Shown piece by piece: positions 47,794-47,888 of a stretch of DNA of 47,888 nt. Position numbers and translations under genes: made by a program. Under the pieces are notes generated by a model that had not been told where the DNA came from, searched no databases, and saw only the letters and a list, made by a program, of their open reading frames with translations. Origin of the DNA: a virus; IMG/VR virus record IMGVR_UViG_3300015371_000065, positions 1-47,888 of that record; one strand, written 5' to 3'. The number at the start of each line of letters is the position of its first letter. The stretch's first letter is position 1.

Positions 47794-47888
47794 GCGACCT
47801 CCTCCCTTTTTCGAACTACTTTGACCCTACTTTAAACCCGCAAAAGTGAAATGTTTTTTCCAAATATACCCCCGGAGTTATTTTTTGG
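47794..47888. other. leader upstream of the first gene, possible genome end
   Basis: These 95 bases hold the ribosome site of the small terminase (GGGAGGAGG) and an AT-rich stretch with TTTCACTTTTGCGGGTTTAA in minus sense. No clear -10/-35 pair and no copy of the TCGCAG motif is visible. CTCCGGGGG near the edge could belong to a cos site or an end, but only the full molecule could show that. Confidence 0.35.

Overview
The window reads as a nearly complete, possibly complete, genome of a tailed phage with a long non-contractile tail (siphovirus-like, HK97-type head). Essentially every credible gene lies on the minus strand, so the genome reads from right to left: packaging, fibres, lysis, head and tail first, then a long accessory region of small proteins, then replication, and finally nucleases and an RNA-polymerase-like protein at the far left. 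The host is most likely an actinobacterium. The evidence is an Rpf-like muralytic protein, many small membrane and tail families I know from actinophages, the His-x-Gly...Lys-Gly-Met-Lys-Trp-Gly motif protein, and collagen-like fibres. This host call is inference from families. Base composition is moderate rather than very GC-rich.

Right arm (47.8 to 23.5 kb): small terminase, HNH endonuclease, three fibre/baseplate genes, a lysis cluster (holin-like membrane proteins and an NlpC/P60 endolysin), a head-tail adaptor, large terminase, portal, and a protease-major capsid fusion with a strong internal start. Then come head closure and tail terminator genes, two paralogous major tail proteins flanking a tail chaperone, a collar fibre, a glycine-rich adhesin-like protein, a tail-completion protein, a 1876-residue tape measure, the distal tail protein and a Gp37-like tail protein.

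Middle (23.5 to 15 kb): many short membrane or secreted proteins, often in one-gene transcription units. Seven copies of one promoter-like motif (TCGCAG, exactly 13 bases, TATAAT) lie between 8.8 and 23.3 kb, several next to intrinsic terminators. This region also holds a secreted collagen-like protein, two DUF6353-like membrane proteins and a family of tail-associated or host-interaction proteins.

Left arm (15 to 0 kb): a single 1255-residue protein carrying an SF3 helicase, an archaeo-eukaryotic-primase-like domain and a family B DNA polymerase, beside an ssDNA-binding-type protein. Further left are a second lysis/host-interaction cluster (Rpf-like and SLT-like muralytic enzymes), an SF2 helicase, a NUMOD4/HNH-type protein, a VRR-NUC nuclease, a PD-(D/E)XK nuclease and an 898-residue protein with the DFDGD signature of RNA polymerase catalytic barrels.

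The most unusual content is non-coding. Four gene-free stretches (7.27-7.42, 7.92-8.08, 9.98-10.1 and 18.07-18.23 kb) fold by eye into multi-helix RNAs. One hides the ribosome binding site of the Rpf-like gene. Together with the promoter array and the RNA-polymerase-like gene they suggest an elaborate phage-specific expression programme. That link is inference; the individual sequence elements can be seen directly.
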